Assembly: GCA_021780695.1 (NCBI GenBank) | Contig: JAJXYD010000023.1 | Location: forward strand, 1 to 64,000 | Direction: 5' to 3' | Source: Deltaproteobacteria bacterium | Lineage (GTDB): Bacteria; Desulfobacterota; Syntrophobacteria; Syntrophobacterales; Syntrophobacteraceae | DNA: 64,000 nt | Shown: positions 43,027 to 52,651 of the stretch, one piece after another | Layout: each line of letters opens with the position of its first letter | How positions within the stretch are numbered: position 1 is the stretch's first letter | The notes under the pieces: model-generated | What the model saw: only the letters and a program-made list of their open reading frames with translations | The model's database searches: none | Told to the model about the DNA's origin: nothing | Position numbers and translations under genes: made by a program

Positions 43027-44091
43027 ATGGCAGTGAAAATATTCATTGCGACCGATCAGCTGGATTCGGTCCTCGAAAAACTTGCAACAAAAATCGATCT
43101 ATGGATACCTGCCCTGCTAAAAGAGGACAAGTCAGGACCAACGGGTTTCATACCCTACGAGCCCGGCAAGTCGCCTGTATTTGAGCGGCAGACCACCTTA
43201 CCGACAAAGAAGCTCCTTCTGCCGCAAGTCGAGACCCTGCTGCGGTTCGAGTACAAGAAGGACCCCGAGGGCGGTTCAACCTCCAGTATCGTTGTCGACG
43301 ATGCGAGGCAAGTTCGTCCGACCCTCGTATTCGGCGCGAGATCCTGCGATGTGCGGGCGCTTATCACGATGGACCGCGTATTTTCACAGGGTCCTTATGT
43401 CGATCCTTACTATGTCGAGCGACGTAAAAACACGTTTTTCGCCACCCTGGTGTGTGAGCAAAACGACTCGAAGTGTTTTTGCTCATCGGTTGGCGGCGGT
43501 CCCGCGGATATGGAAGGCAGCCACCTAAAGATCGTTAAGCTCGATGAGGGCTATGTTGTCGAGGCCTTGACCAAGGAGGCCGGTTCTCTTCTGGAAGGAC
43601 TGGGGGAAGCGGTCGATAAGGCCAAGGACACAAAAGCGGGCAAGATCGTAAAGGAAGCCTCCAAGCGGATCGTTGGAGACCTTGATACGAAGGGTTGCGC
43701 CGAGGCTTTTAGAAACCGGTTCGCTCAAAATGATTTCTGGGTTCAGATGGTTTCCCAGTGCCTCAGTTGCGGCGTGTGCACCTATGTATGCCCGACCTGC
43801 TACTGTTTTACGATCACCGATGAAACTCAAAACCTCAAAGGCGAGCGGATGCGTTCCTGGGATTCCTGCATGTTTTCTCAGTATACGCTTGAGGCAAGCG
43901 GTCACAATCCGCGTCCGACCAAACTCGAGCGCTACAGAAACCGCGTGGGCCATAAATTCAGCTACATTCCCGAAAAGTACGAAGGCATCCTCGGGTGCTG
44001 CGGCTGCGGCCGCTGCATCAGGAGCTGCCCGGTCACCATTGACATTCGCCAGGTCGTGGGAAATCTGAAGGAGAACAGCAATGAACAATAA
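43027..44091 (+). CDS. flxB: FlxB-like 4Fe-4S protein (hydrogenase/sulfite reductase beta-like)
   Basis: The 354-residue protein has GARSCDVRAL, then CxxCxxC-rich stretches CLSCGVCTYVCPTC (about 240-253) and CGCGRCIRSCPVTID near the C-terminus. This pattern is shared with sulfhydrogenase beta subunits and AsrA-like proteins. It overlaps flxA by 11 nt, so expression is coupled. Expected role: electron relay from FlxA to the Hdr module. Confidence 0.85.
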   Translation: MAVKIFIATDQLDSVLEKLATKIDLWIPALLKEDKSGPTGFIPYEPGKSPVFERQTTLPTKKLLLPQVETLLRFEYKKDPEGGSTSSIVVDDARQVRPTLVFGARSCDVRALITMDRVFSQGPYVDPYYVERRKNTFFATLVCEQNDSKCFCSSVGGGPADMEGSHLKIVKLDEGYVVEALTKEAGSLLEGLGEAVDKAKDTKAGKIVKEASKRIVGDLDTKGCAEAFRNRFAQNDFWVQMVSQCLSCGVCTYVCPTCYCFTITDETQNLKGERMRSWDSCMFSQYTLEASGHNPRPTKLERYRNRVGHKFSYIPEKYEGILGCCGCGRCIRSCPVTIDIRQVVGNLKENSNEQ

Positions 44092-44908
44092 CCCATACCT
44101 GCCCGAAATGGCCACCGTCCAGGAAGTTATCACGGAGACGGGCAATATACGGACCTTGAGGGTCACCCTGGACAATAAGGAAAGAATGGATCAGTTCAGC
44201 TTTCGTCCCGGTCAGGTCGGGCAGCTTTCGGTATTTGGAACAGGGGAGTCCACCTTCGTAATAAATTCTCCCCCTACGAGGAAGGACTACCTGCAGTTCA
44301 GCGTAATGAAGACCGGCGAGGTGACCTCGCGCATCCACCAGTTGAACGCCGGGGACAAGGTTGGGGTTCGTGCTCCGCTTGGAAACGGTTTCGACTTCGA
44401 AGCGATGAAGGGTCACGACATACTCTTTATCGGTGGCGGCATCGGCATGGCTCCGCTTCGCACTCTGCTTCTCTACATGATAGACAACCGCGCCGACTAC
44501 GGGGACATTACCGTCATCTACGGGGCGCGTTCTCCCAAAGACCTTTGTTTCACTTATGAATTCGCGGACTGGCGTGCCGGAAACGTCAACCTTGTTCTTA
44601 CGGTCGATGCTGAGTTTCCCGGCTGGAAAGAGCGTGTCGGGTTTGTGCCAACGGTTCTAAACGAAGAGGCTCCATCGCCCAATAACCGTCTCGCCGTGGT
44701 GTGCGGACCTCCTATTATGATCAAGTTCGTTTTGTTCAACTTAAAGGAACTCGGCTACGAAGACCCTCAGATTATAACCACCTTGGAAAAGCGCATGAAG
44801 TGCGGCATAGGGATATGCGGGCGCTGCAATGCAGGGTCGAAGTATGTATGCCTGGACGGACCGGTTTTTAGCTACGATCAGATACGGGCCATGGGCGGAG
44901 AGCTGTAG
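44081..44908 (+). CDS. flxA: FlxA-like FAD/NAD(P)-binding oxidoreductase
   Basis: The 275-residue ferredoxin-reductase-like protein has an N-terminal FAD barrel (VQEVITETGNIRTLRVTL, FRPGQVGQLSVFG), the NAD(P) loop FIGGGIGMAPLR, and a C-terminal cysteine set CGIGICGRCN...CLDGPVF for a [2Fe-2S] cluster. It should accept electrons from NAD(P)H and feed the Flx-Hdr complex. It is the last gene of the cluster and is followed by a long hairpin. Confidence 0.92.
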   Translation: MNNNPYLPEMATVQEVITETGNIRTLRVTLDNKERMDQFSFRPGQVGQLSVFGTGESTFVINSPPTRKDYLQFSVMKTGEVTSRIHQLNAGDKVGVRAPLGNGFDFEAMKGHDILFIGGGIGMAPLRTLLLYMIDNRADYGDITVIYGARSPKDLCFTYEFADWRAGNVNLVLTVDAEFPGWKERVGFVPTVLNEEAPSPNNRLAVVCGPPIMIKFVLFNLKELGYEDPQIITTLEKRMKCGIGICGRCNAGSKYVCLDGPVFSYDQIRAMGGEL

Positions 44909-44972
44909 AAAAAAAAACTGACCGCCGCGAAAGACGCAAGATTTAGAGGAAGGCCAGCGTCTTTTGCGGCGG
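44909..44972 (-). terminator. Terminator between flxA and HDOD gene (strong on minus strand)
   Basis: A 16-bp stem (44922-44937 with 44957-44972, one mismatch) separates the convergent flxA and HDOD genes. On the minus strand it is followed by a run of nine or so T (44910-44918 as A on the plus strand), a typical intrinsic terminator. For flxA it probably works as a bidirectional 3' hairpin. Confidence 0.82.
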
Positions 44973-45011
44973 ATTTGCCTTCCTTTAGCGCCCCACAGTT
45001 TAAAAAAAGTG

Positions 45012-46166
45012 TCAATCGCTTTCGTAGATTCCGATATTTTTCAGATATTCCACGTCAAGTCCTTTATCTGCCCCCTGCCCTGTTGCGCTATGTTCCAGGG
45101 CATCGGCGAGGTGCACGGCCGTAAGAGGCCCGAAGCTCCGGTTGCTGCTCTTGCCAGGACAATGGTGGTAGGCGATCGCCTCGACGGTTGCTTGGGAAAG
45201 CCCCCAGATTGTCATAAGATAGGCGCCAAGCTGGGCGTGGTCAGCACCCAGTATTTCGTTTTCAGCGACGTAGAGCTTGCAGCCGCTCGCGCCAACGAGC
45301 TCTGAAATTTTTAAGCATTCGCCAGGCAGCTTATTGATCAGAACGATTTTTCCCACATCATGGAGCATGCCCGCCATGAAGGCCTCATCGATACTGCTTT
45401 GCGGAAGGCCCTGCTGGGTGACCATAGTGCGGGCCGCCATGGCCACGGCGAGGCTGTGTCCCCAAAGACCCGATAGAGAATAGCCGGGGATATTCTTCGG
45501 GTGACAGCAGGTAAAAATTTTAAGGGAAAGAATCAGTGCCTTGATGTTTTCAATACCAAGAAGACTTACAGCGCGCAGTATGCTCGAAACCTGCCCGGGA
45601 AAGCCAAAAAGGGCGGAATTTACAACCTGTAGAAGTTTTGCCGACATTGAGACATCTTTGGAGATTATGTCCGCGACTTTTGCAAGCGACCCGTTAGGCA
45701 ATTGAGCTTCGAACACCACCTCATGATAAAGAGAGGGTACGCTTGGAAGCGTATCGATTCGCGAAATCAACTCTATCAGGGATCGATCGGCTAAAAGAGA
45801 ACGCATGAAAAATGCGCGTTCAAGGGTAAGTTTAAACTTTTCGGCCTCAAAGGGTTTGGATAAAAAAAAGTGAGCGGCGCCAAGCGATTCCAAGACCCTG
45901 CCGCTATCGAAACGGCCTGTTAGAAAGATACGAACAACGCTCGGATAGAGCTTTCCAACACGATCGAGGAGCCTGTAGCCCTGGGTTTCAACCGGTTGCA
46001 TATCGGTTGCGACAGCATCGTAGGAAGAGTCAGCCAAAATGGTCAAAGCGTCGGAATCGGTTTGGGCAAAATCCATTTGCCATTGGGAACGCAAGGGAGC
46101 GAGAACTTTTCGCAGGCCCCTGAGCGCTTTGGGTTGATCGGTAACAAAAAGGATTTTTTTCTTCAT
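45012..46166 (-). CDS. Receiver-HDOD signalling protein
   Basis: The protein of 384 residues starts at ATG 46166 (weak Shine-Dalgarno; the frame opens 19 codons earlier). Residues 1-120 are a receiver: phosphorylatable Asp55 is present (AVATDMQP) and Lys in LSKPF, but the acidic triad is reduced (FVTDQ for the usual VDDE). Residues about 145-350 are an HDOD domain (LPSVPSLYHEV, LGIENIKALILSL, GMLHDVGKIVL). HDOD proteins lack true phosphodiesterase activity in most cases and act in regulation. No neighbour indicates its target. Confidence 0.87.
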   Translation of the reverse strand: MKKKILFVTDQPKALRGLRKVLAPLRSQWQMDFAQTDSDALTILADSSYDAVATDMQPVETQGYRLLDRVGKLYPSVVRIFLTGRFDSGRVLESLGAAHFFLSKPFEAEKFKLTLERAFFMRSLLADRSLIELISRIDTLPSVPSLYHEVVFEAQLPNGSLAKVADIISKDVSMSAKLLQVVNSALFGFPGQVSSILRAVSLLGIENIKALILSLKIFTCCHPKNIPGYSLSGLWGHSLAVAMAARTMVTQQGLPQSSIDEAFMAGMLHDVGKIVLINKLPGECLKISELVGASGCKLYVAENEILGADHAQLGAYLMTIWGLSQATVEAIAYHHCPGKSSNRSFGPLTAVHLADALEHSATGQGADKGLDVEYLKNIGIYESD

Positions 46167-46356
46167 CTTGCTGTCACAATTTAGAGAGGTTCGCCGTATT
46201 TGAGGCGCATTTTCCGTGTTCACACAATTCTCGATTCCCCAAATTATTGAGTATAGGGTCTATCAAGCCGATTTGCCAGAGCTTTCCGGACAACCAAGGA
46301 GAGCTTAACAAATGCGTTCGACTTTTTATTCCAATTTAGCTCCGGCGGCCTCCGGT

Positions 46357-46806
46357 TCAAAAATCTTTCCGGCTGTCCAAAAGCAGGGTGACCGGCCCGT
46401 CGTTTACCAAAAAGACCTCCATCATTTCCCTAAATTTTCCAGTAGAGACCTTTGGGGTATATCGGGCAAGCATTTTCACAAAATGTTCGTAGAGCGCCGC
46501 AGCGGGCTCGGGCGCGGCGGCCGCGACATAGGAAGGCCTTCTGCCCTTACGGCAGTCGCCGTAGAGGGTAAACTGAGACACGACCAGAATTTCTCCTCCG
46601 ATATCGAGGACCGAAAGGTTCATTTTGTCGCAGTTATCGGAAAAGATTCTAAGATTGGCAGTTTTTTCCGCAAGGCGGCAGGAGTCCTGTTCGCAGTCCG
46701 AGGTTGAAACGCCCAAAAGGACGAGCAGGCCCTTGCCTATCCGCGAGACTTCGACCCCTTGGACTGTAACCCCGGCATGGAGCACACGTTGGATCACGGC
46801 TCTCAT
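46357..46806 (-). CDS. dtd: D-aminoacyl-tRNA deacylase
   Basis: The 149-residue protein starts [15 protein letters not shown] at ATG 46806, overlapping the HD gene stop codon (ATGA). [17 protein letters not shown] and [10 protein letters not shown] are the two family signatures. The enzyme hydrolyses D-amino acids from tRNA. Translational coupling with the upstream HD-domain gene is clear from the 4-nt overlap. Confidence 0.95.
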   Translation of the reverse strand: MRAVIQRVLHAGVTVQGVEVSRIGKGLLVLLGVSTSDCEQDSCRLAEKTANLRIFSDNCDKMNLSVLDIGGEILVVSQFTLYGDCRKGRRPSYVAAAAPEPAAALYEHFVKMLARYTPKVSTGKFREMMEVFLVNDGPVTLLLDSRKDF

Positions 46807-48032
46807 TTGCAATCCCGCGACAGGCAAGTAGAGTTGCCGGGCAGCCGGTAGTAATTAAAAAGGGCTCCAAAATCTATCCCACCGGCCCTGTGATCGCTAT
46901 GTTCCCGGTAGATCGTTTCAACGCCTTCGCTAAGTTGCTGCGAGCAGATGCCATGGCGAATGGAAATCGAGGCTTCGATGAATGCGGCAAGCTTATCGCA
47001 AGCGCGAATTACTTCTCCATCGAGCGCAGAGAAGTCGTCCCGGTTAAACCGCTCCATATCGCTACCCGCAATGTCTTTTCTAACGATACCCCCGTCAATG
47101 ATTTTGTTTGAGAATTCATCCTGTATAAAATAGACCAGTTCCTCCTGGATCGAAGGAGGGAGCAAAGGCAGCATGCGTTCTTCAAACTGAATCTTCTCAT
47201 AGTCCTTTATGATTTCTTCGAGCCCCTCCACCGAGGTCTTGACGGGCGAGACGATATCCCGGGTCAGCACCTCGGGCAGATCGTGAAACAGGCCGCCAAA
47301 AAAATTATTACTCGCCCGCTTAGGGCATGCCCCCATCTCCATGGAGCAAAAATAGGACATCATGGCCACTATGAGCATGTGGCCAAGAACCGAAGTTTTG
47401 GGAACCCGAGGCGAGTGGGCCCACCTTTGCTGGAAGCGCAGCTGCGCGCAAAGGTCCATGAAACCGAAAGACTTCTTTTTAAGAGCAAGTTTTTGGACCC
47501 CGATAAGATCGTAGTGGTCTTCGATCTGGTTTTCGATCTCTTCTTTGGTCTTTTCGATCCCGTAGATAAAGGGGGCCGTATTGTAGATGATCTGGAATTC
47601 CCAGTTGGTGGCATGATAATGGGCGGCCTTGAGTATCCTTTTTTCAAATTTGGAGTAGTTGGGATCGAAGAGATATTTTTTTAAATTATCGCCAAAATCT
47701 CCGCCCAGCCCCTTTAGGTCATCTTCCATGATGCGCAGGACCAGGGAGTTGATCTCCTTGCCTTTAATGCTCATCAACTTATGAAAAACCGGGGCTTTGA
47801 TATCGGTTAGGATAACGCGGGGGAAAAACTCAAAAATCCCTCCCTCGATCAGCTTGATCCAATCGATTTTCGCGTGGCCTTCGGTTTCTTCAAGCTTTGC
47901 GAACAAATAGGCAAGGATCATTTTGTGGGCTTGTTTGTCCAGTTCGGTCAATTCGACCGGCCGCACGTGATCGTTCCAGCGCTGGATGCTGGCAGCCCCA
48001 TAGATCTTATCGAGCAGACCTTTAGTAATCAC
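46803..48032 (-). CDS. HD-domain phosphohydrolase
   Basis: The 409-residue protein has an HD domain in its second half: [12 protein letters not shown], then [18 protein letters not shown], which resembles YfbR/5'-nucleotidase and other HD hydrolases, and [14 protein letters not shown]. The N-terminal half has no recognised domain. The reaction is likely hydrolysis of a nucleotide or other phosphate ester. It is coupled to dtd by a 4-nt overlap. Substrate not known. Confidence 0.82.
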   Translation of the reverse strand: MITKGLLDKIYGAASIQRWNDHVRPVELTELDKQAHKMILAYLFAKLEETEGHAKIDWIKLIEGGIFEFFPRVILTDIKAPVFHKLMSIKGKEINSLVLRIMEDDLKGLGGDFGDNLKKYLFDPNYSKFEKRILKAAHYHATNWEFQIIYNTAPFIYGIEKTKEEIENQIEDHYDLIGVQKLALKKKSFGFMDLCAQLRFQQRWAHSPRVPKTSVLGHMLIVAMMSYFCSMEMGACPKRASNNFFGGLFHDLPEVLTRDIVSPVKTSVEGLEEIIKDYEKIQFEERMLPLLPPSIQEELVYFIQDEFSNKIIDGGIVRKDIAGSDMERFNRDDFSALDGEVIRACDKLAAFIEASISIRHGICSQQLSEGVETIYREHSDHRAGGIDFGALFNYYRLPGNSTCLSRDCK

Positions 48033-48337
48033 AAGACGTACTCCCGTTAAACTTTAAAAAGGGAAGCCCAAGGGCAATGGGGCTCAAAGAGGCGCACTTT
48101 GGGCCTTGCACCGAGCTTTTATATCATTAGAAGAAAAGCATGTCCAAAATACAATCGGTTTATAAATTAATATGGCAAATGGGTTCGCCGGATTACCGGT
48201 CGCTATTTTTCGCGACAGCAGTGTTGCCAAACCTTAGATTTCCGATACACTGTGAACAACACAAACGGGAAGCCGGCTGCGCGGGACAACCCGCGCTCCG
48301 CGCCCCCCTTTATTGCTTTGGGTGCAGCGAGGTCAGA
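48033..48337. other. Intergenic region upstream of malQ
   Basis: 305 nt between divergent genes. The malQ frame is open through much of it, but its residues do not resemble the family, so I treat it as non-coding. No strong promoter was identified. Confidence 0.3.
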
Positions 48338-49936
48338 ATGAAAGATTGCAATGCAGATGCGAGCCGGTCCCATGCCCCTGGGGAAAAGAATCGTTTAAGG
48401 CTTCGGCAAAGCGGTATTTTGCTCCACATGACGTCTCTGCCCTCAGATTTTGGAATCGGAGACCTTGGGCGGGGAGCCTACCAGTTTGTCGATTTTCTGG
48501 CCGAGTCGAACCAGACTCTGTGGCAGGTGCTACCCTTTAATCCTACCTCCGGGGCGTGCGGCAACTCCCCCTACTGCTGTTTTTCAGCCTTTGCCGGAAA
48601 TTGTCTTCTGATCTCTCCCGAGCAACTGGCAGAGGATGGTTATCTATGCCAAAGCGATCTTGAAGACAAGTTATCCTTTAACCCCGGCAGAGTCGACTAC
48701 GACCGGGCGGCAACGCTAAAGAACAGGCTCCTTGGCAAGGCCTATGAGAAATTCCGACAGAGGGCCGAGCGGGCGGATGGATTCGAAGCTTTTGTAGACA
48801 AGAATGCTTACTGGCTAAACGATTACGCTCTTTTCACCTGCTTAAAGGAGCACTTTTCGGGTCTCCCCTGGACCGGCTGGCCCCCTGAAATCCGGGACAG
48901 GACCCAACCTGCCCTTAGCGACTGGACCGCCAGGCTTGCAGAGGGAATCGAGAGGGAAAAATTTTTTCAATTTTTATTCTTCCGGCAATGGTCGCAGCTT
49001 AAAAGCTACTGCAACCAAAGACATATCCAGATCATCGGAGACATTCCGATCTATGTCAGCCACGACAGTTCGGATGTGTGGACGAATCGGGAGTATTTTA
49101 AACTCGACGGGAACGGACGCACCGAAATGGCCGCCGGAGTTCCTCCGGATTATTTCAGCCAGACCGGACAGTTGTGGGGAAACCCGGTGTATTGTTGGGA
49201 CAAAATGGGGCAAGACTCCTATCAATGGTGGGTAAGCCGCATTACACACAACCTGTGTCATTTCGATATAATCCGGCTCGATCATTTCCGGGGGTTTGTC
49301 GCATACTGGGAAGTAGCGGCCTCGGAGCAGACAGCGGTAAACGGCAAGTGGGCGGAGGCTCCGGCAGTGGAGTTTTTTACCGCATTGCACAACCGTTTTC
49401 CCTCTATTTCCATAATTGCCGAAGACCTTGGCATCATTACACCCGATGTGAAGAACATCATGGACCGGTTTGAATTTCCGGGAATGAAGCCGCTTCTATT
49501 CGCCTTCGGAGGAGATCTTGGAGCCAACCCCTACCTTCCTCACAACCATGTGGAAAATTGCGTCATTTACACGGGGACACACGACAACAACACGGTTAAG
49601 GGCTGGTTTGAGCAAGACGCCGGAGAAGGGGAGAAGGAAAACTTTTTAGCCTACTTTGGGCGACTCCCGGACGCCTATACCGTGTCCTGGGAATTCATAA
49701 GAATAGCGATGATGTCGGTAGCCTCAAAGGCGGTTATCCCCATGCAGGATTTTCTCGAACTTGGGGGCGAAGCTCGCATGAATACTCCGTCGGTAAGTTT
49801 TGGCAACTGGGAGTGGAGGGTCGAGGGCCAAAGGCTTACCAAGGAGCTTTCGCAAAGGATAGCCGATTTGACCCGAATCTATGGCAGAAAAGTAGAAGAT
49901 TTTACAGACCAGGGATCGGGACAACCCGCAGGTTAG
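48338..49936 (+). CDS. malQ: 4-alpha-glucanotransferase
   Basis: The 532-residue GH77 enzyme has GILLHMTSLPSDFGIGDLG at the N-terminus, QFLFFRQWSQLKSYC, IIGDIPIYVSHDSSDVW, the nucleophile region RLDHFRGF, the acid/base IIAEDLG and GTHDNNTVKGW. The start at ATG 48338 is supported by GAGG 5 nt upstream and by the expected length. It transfers alpha-1,4-glucan segments in glycogen or maltodextrin metabolism. No other glycogen genes are next to it. Confidence 0.95.
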   Translation: MKDCNADASRSHAPGEKNRLRLRQSGILLHMTSLPSDFGIGDLGRGAYQFVDFLAESNQTLWQVLPFNPTSGACGNSPYCCFSAFAGNCLLISPEQLAEDGYLCQSDLEDKLSFNPGRVDYDRAATLKNRLLGKAYEKFRQRAERADGFEAFVDKNAYWLNDYALFTCLKEHFSGLPWTGWPPEIRDRTQPALSDWTARLAEGIEREKFFQFLFFRQWSQLKSYCNQRHIQIIGDIPIYVSHDSSDVWTNREYFKLDGNGRTEMAAGVPPDYFSQTGQLWGNPVYCWDKMGQDSYQWWVSRITHNLCHFDIIRLDHFRGFVAYWEVAASEQTAVNGKWAEAPAVEFFTALHNRFPSISIIAEDLGIITPDVKNIMDRFEFPGMKPLLFAFGGDLGANPYLPHNHVENCVIYTGTHDNNTVKGWFEQDAGEGEKENFLAYFGRLPDAYTVSWEFIRIAMMSVASKAVIPMQDFLELGGEARMNTPSVSFGNWEWRVEGQRLTKELSQRIADLTRIYGRKVEDFTDQGSGQPAG

Positions 49937-50085
49937 CTGGCTGACTTTAAAGGAAGGCCGGCTTCCATGCGTTGGCCAAGCCCCGCGGAAGATGTGGCGC
50001 CCTTTGGGGCCATTGCAATACAAAGCCAAGACATCGCGGGCCGGGAGCGCTTGGACCAAGGGGATGGGAAGGATTTTGGGCAAGA

Positions 50086-51951
50086 TCAATAGCTCTCCCA
50101 TTGTTGGTTGCTAAGGTTATAAAACCAGCACGGATTTGAAGTTCCTCTCCGGTAGTCCAGCCATGCGTTCTCGCCTGCGCTCCAGACACAGGGAAAAACC
50201 GTGGCGCTGGTCCACCAGAAGGAATTCATGAGAGGGTCCCAAAACCAGATATTGTCGGTTGAAGCCGCTAAGGGGTAGAGCCATCCGAGCGTAGCGTGGT
50301 ATATCCAGGGGGCGCTGTCGGTATTAAAGCAGCCAAACCAGTCAAGCCATTTCCATCCGCCTCCAAGCTCCAAAGCGCCTTGCCAAAGGTAGCCGTTTAC
50401 CGTCTGGGTTAGAAGGGCCGAGGTTGCCGGGCCATGGTTCGAATCCCCCGAGTAGAGGGCGGTTATGGAGTGAGTGCCCGCACTCAAGGCCGAAGTGGTA
50501 AAAGAAGCCGTGCCGTTTGAGAGTTGGGCGGTTCCAAGCTTTGTCGAACCATCCATGAAAGCGAGAGAACCGGTCGCCGCGCCGGGGCTAAGCGTAGCCG
50601 CAAAGGTTACCGGCTGACCGAGTGAAGAGGGATTTGGACTGGAGACAAGGTTTATGGAAAGGGTTGCAGCGTAGGCGGCGCTTTCCATGGCAACGCCGGG
50701 TGGGAGATTGGACAAGTCCATGGGGGCAGGCGTCACATAACCGGGAACATCGCTAAAGGTAATGGTGTGGGCACCGCCCGACATCGTGGTCATGTCCGCG
50801 CTGTTAAATGAGTTTTGGCCATCCAGGGTCCAATGGGCTCCGTTTGCGACCGCATCCGAAGGAGTGATCGTAACTTCGACACAATTGGCCGGTGTGATCG
50901 CGCCAGTATCATAGAGGCAGTAGGAGCCAAAAAGGGATTTGCCGCTCAGTTCGCCGTAGGAGATCTCGAAATAGCCATTCATCCCCCAGCTTGTTCCCCA
51001 GCTGTTCTTAACGATGAAGGCGCCCGCAGAATCATCCCAGCCCACAATGACCACGAAATGATTGCCTTGATAGGAAGCCAGGGCAGTAACCGAATAGACT
51101 CCGCTCGAATAGGAGAAAAAATCCGAATAGACCCGAAACCATGCCAAAACGGGTCCGTAGCTATATACCGCGGTTTTTATATCATTTATGTCGGTAACAC
51201 TACCTCCGTCCAAAGCTTGCCAAGCCTCCAGTTTTACGGCTTGAGTTTGCCAACCCTGCAAAGCGTTTCCGCATGCCCCGTCGGTTTGGCTATAAGGGTA
51301 GTAAAATTCCATGGCCGAACCGTAGCTTTTAAGAAAATTTAGTGCATCGCCCGCATATCCGCCGTCTTCACAGTCGTCGGTTCCCTTTTCATAAGCGCCG
51401 GTACAGGACAAGACGATCTGTTCGGAAAGGTGAAAGTCCACATTGGGGGTTTGGAGCTTAATAAGGGCCTGGGATTCCAGGGCTTCGACGGCGGAAAAGG
51501 CCCAGCAACTGCCGCAATTGCCCTGGTCTCTTACTGCCGTCACATAATTTCCGGCCGGCCTGCCGCCCATTTGCGGAGCATTTCTCCAGTCAAATTGAGC
51601 CGGCAGGGCAATTTGAGCAAGGGGGAGTTTCTTCAGGTTCTCATGGGAGGTTTTTGAACGGCGGCCCCCAAGCCTAAGGAGTCTAAGCCGAGGGCTGAGC
51701 CGTGTTATGGGGTTATCGGATGCGATCCACTTGCCTCCCCCCGCCCTGATGATTTGATTTAGAGCCGCGGCCGGTATTGTTTGGCCCGAGGGGATCGACA
51801 CCTGCCCGAATACGGCCGTACACATCATCATAAGCCACAAGAGTATCGGGAGGCAAAACCACGATGCTTTACGCGGGCTAAAAATTAAGTTTGAGGATTG
51901 CAAGGAAGGGGTCGGGACTATATTTGCCCGAAAATTTTCAGGTGCGCTCAT
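50086..51951 (-). CDS. Exported papain-family (C1A) cysteine protease with Ig-like and Trp-rich C-terminal domains
   Basis: The 621-residue protein starts at ATG 51951 (GGAG 6 nt upstream; another ATG 4 codons earlier). A hydrophobic segment at about 30-48 is a signal sequence with a long charged N-region. A propeptide-like part (about 50-115) precedes FDWRN, the start of a C1A catalytic domain. The catalytic residues are visible: Gln143 and Cys149 (QGNCGSCWAFS), His298 (NHFVVIVGWDD) and Asn316 (VKNSWGTSWG). After that come a PEGA-like stretch, an Ig-like domain (SLGQPVTFAATLSPG) and a Trp-rich tail of 95 residues. A cystatin gene is divergent from it. Confidence 0.9.
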   Translation of the reverse strand: MSAPENFRANIVPTPSLQSSNLIFSPRKASWFCLPILLWLMMMCTAVFGQVSIPSGQTIPAAALNQIIRAGGGKWIASDNPITRLSPRLRLLRLGGRRSKTSHENLKKLPLAQIALPAQFDWRNAPQMGGRPAGNYVTAVRDQGNCGSCWAFSAVEALESQALIKLQTPNVDFHLSEQIVLSCTGAYEKGTDDCEDGGYAGDALNFLKSYGSAMEFYYPYSQTDGACGNALQGWQTQAVKLEAWQALDGGSVTDINDIKTAVYSYGPVLAWFRVYSDFFSYSSGVYSVTALASYQGNHFVVIVGWDDSAGAFIVKNSWGTSWGMNGYFEISYGELSGKSLFGSYCLYDTGAITPANCVEVTITPSDAVANGAHWTLDGQNSFNSADMTTMSGGAHTITFSDVPGYVTPAPMDLSNLPPGVAMESAAYAATLSINLVSSPNPSSLGQPVTFAATLSPGAATGSLAFMDGSTKLGTAQLSNGTASFTTSALSAGTHSITALYSGDSNHGPATSALLTQTVNGYLWQGALELGGGWKWLDWFGCFNTDSAPWIYHATLGWLYPLAASTDNIWFWDPLMNSFWWTSATVFPCVWSAGENAWLDYRRGTSNPCWFYNLSNQQWESY

Positions 51952-52279
51952 AGCCCTCTCCATTTTTTAAGGAGACGTTTGGAATTTAGACAGGTCCGAA
52001 GTTGCTAAATCCATAGCGGCGCGAAGACCAGCTTTAACGATTGGCACATCTACGGTCAAAACCTCTAAGGACTCGGGCAGGAGAGCTCCCTTTCAGTACC
52101 TGTCCGCGCACAAGCGTGGAGCAGGCAAGTATTTAGAAAAGATAAGACAAGGCCAAGGTTTGTAGCAAAAAAAAACGCACAGCACTTAAATATGGTGTAA
52201 ATACAGCAGACCATACATTCCGGCAGAGCGGCCTGCAGCGTTACACCGAAACCAGACAGAACAGAGGAAGAGACAGGGA
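51952..52279. other. Divergent control region of protease and cystatin
   Basis: 328 nt between the divergent C1A protease and cystatin genes. No standard promoter is clear. The part near 52160-52200 is AT-rich, with a run of nine or so A. Both genes could be controlled from here. Confidence 0.3.
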
Positions 52280-52651
52280 ATGAAACACATACTTGCCATT
52301 ACATGTTTATTAGCAGGGTTATTGGGCATGACCGGAGCTGTTCGAGCCGAGAGCTTAAAAGCAGGCGGATACAGCAAGGCATCGGCAACGGCAAAGGACG
52401 TGGAAGAGGCGGCCGCTTTCGCGGTAACAGCACAAGCGGCAAAGATGAACCCCAAGGCTAAAAGCAGGCTCGAGCTTGTAAGGGTTCTGGCAGCGCAAAG
52501 GCAGGTCGTAGCCGGAACCAATTACCGGTTAAAGCTCCAGGTGAAGGTGAACGGAGCGGTCGAACAGGCCGATGCGGTTGTATGGGGGCAACCATGGAAA
52601 AAGACAGCCCCCTGGAAACTCACGTCCTGGGAGTGGGAGCCGGCGCGCTAA
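52280..52651 (+). CDS. Exported cystatin (cysteine protease inhibitor)
   Basis: The 123-residue protein has a signal peptide (1-23, VRAES). The mature part has the three contact elements of cystatins: GG near the N-terminus (residues 29-30), a helix with EEAAAFAVTAQAAKMN, QVVAG (75-79) as the first inhibitory loop, and VWGQPW (101-106), which matches the second loop of plant and family-1 cystatins. Bacterial cystatins are rare. Placing it divergent from a secreted C1A protease suggests it inhibits that enzyme or keeps it off the host cell envelope. Binding itself is inferred. Confidence 0.85.
   Translation: MKHILAITCLLAGLLGMTGAVRAESLKAGGYSKASATAKDVEEAAAFAVTAQAAKMNPKAKSRLELVRVLAAQRQVVAGTNYRLKLQVKVNGAVEQADAVVWGQPWKKTAPWKLTSWEWEPAR

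Noticed and set aside
48140..48337. N-terminal extension of malQ by 66 residues
   Set aside because: It does not resemble the family, and a well-placed ribosome site precedes the ATG at 48338.
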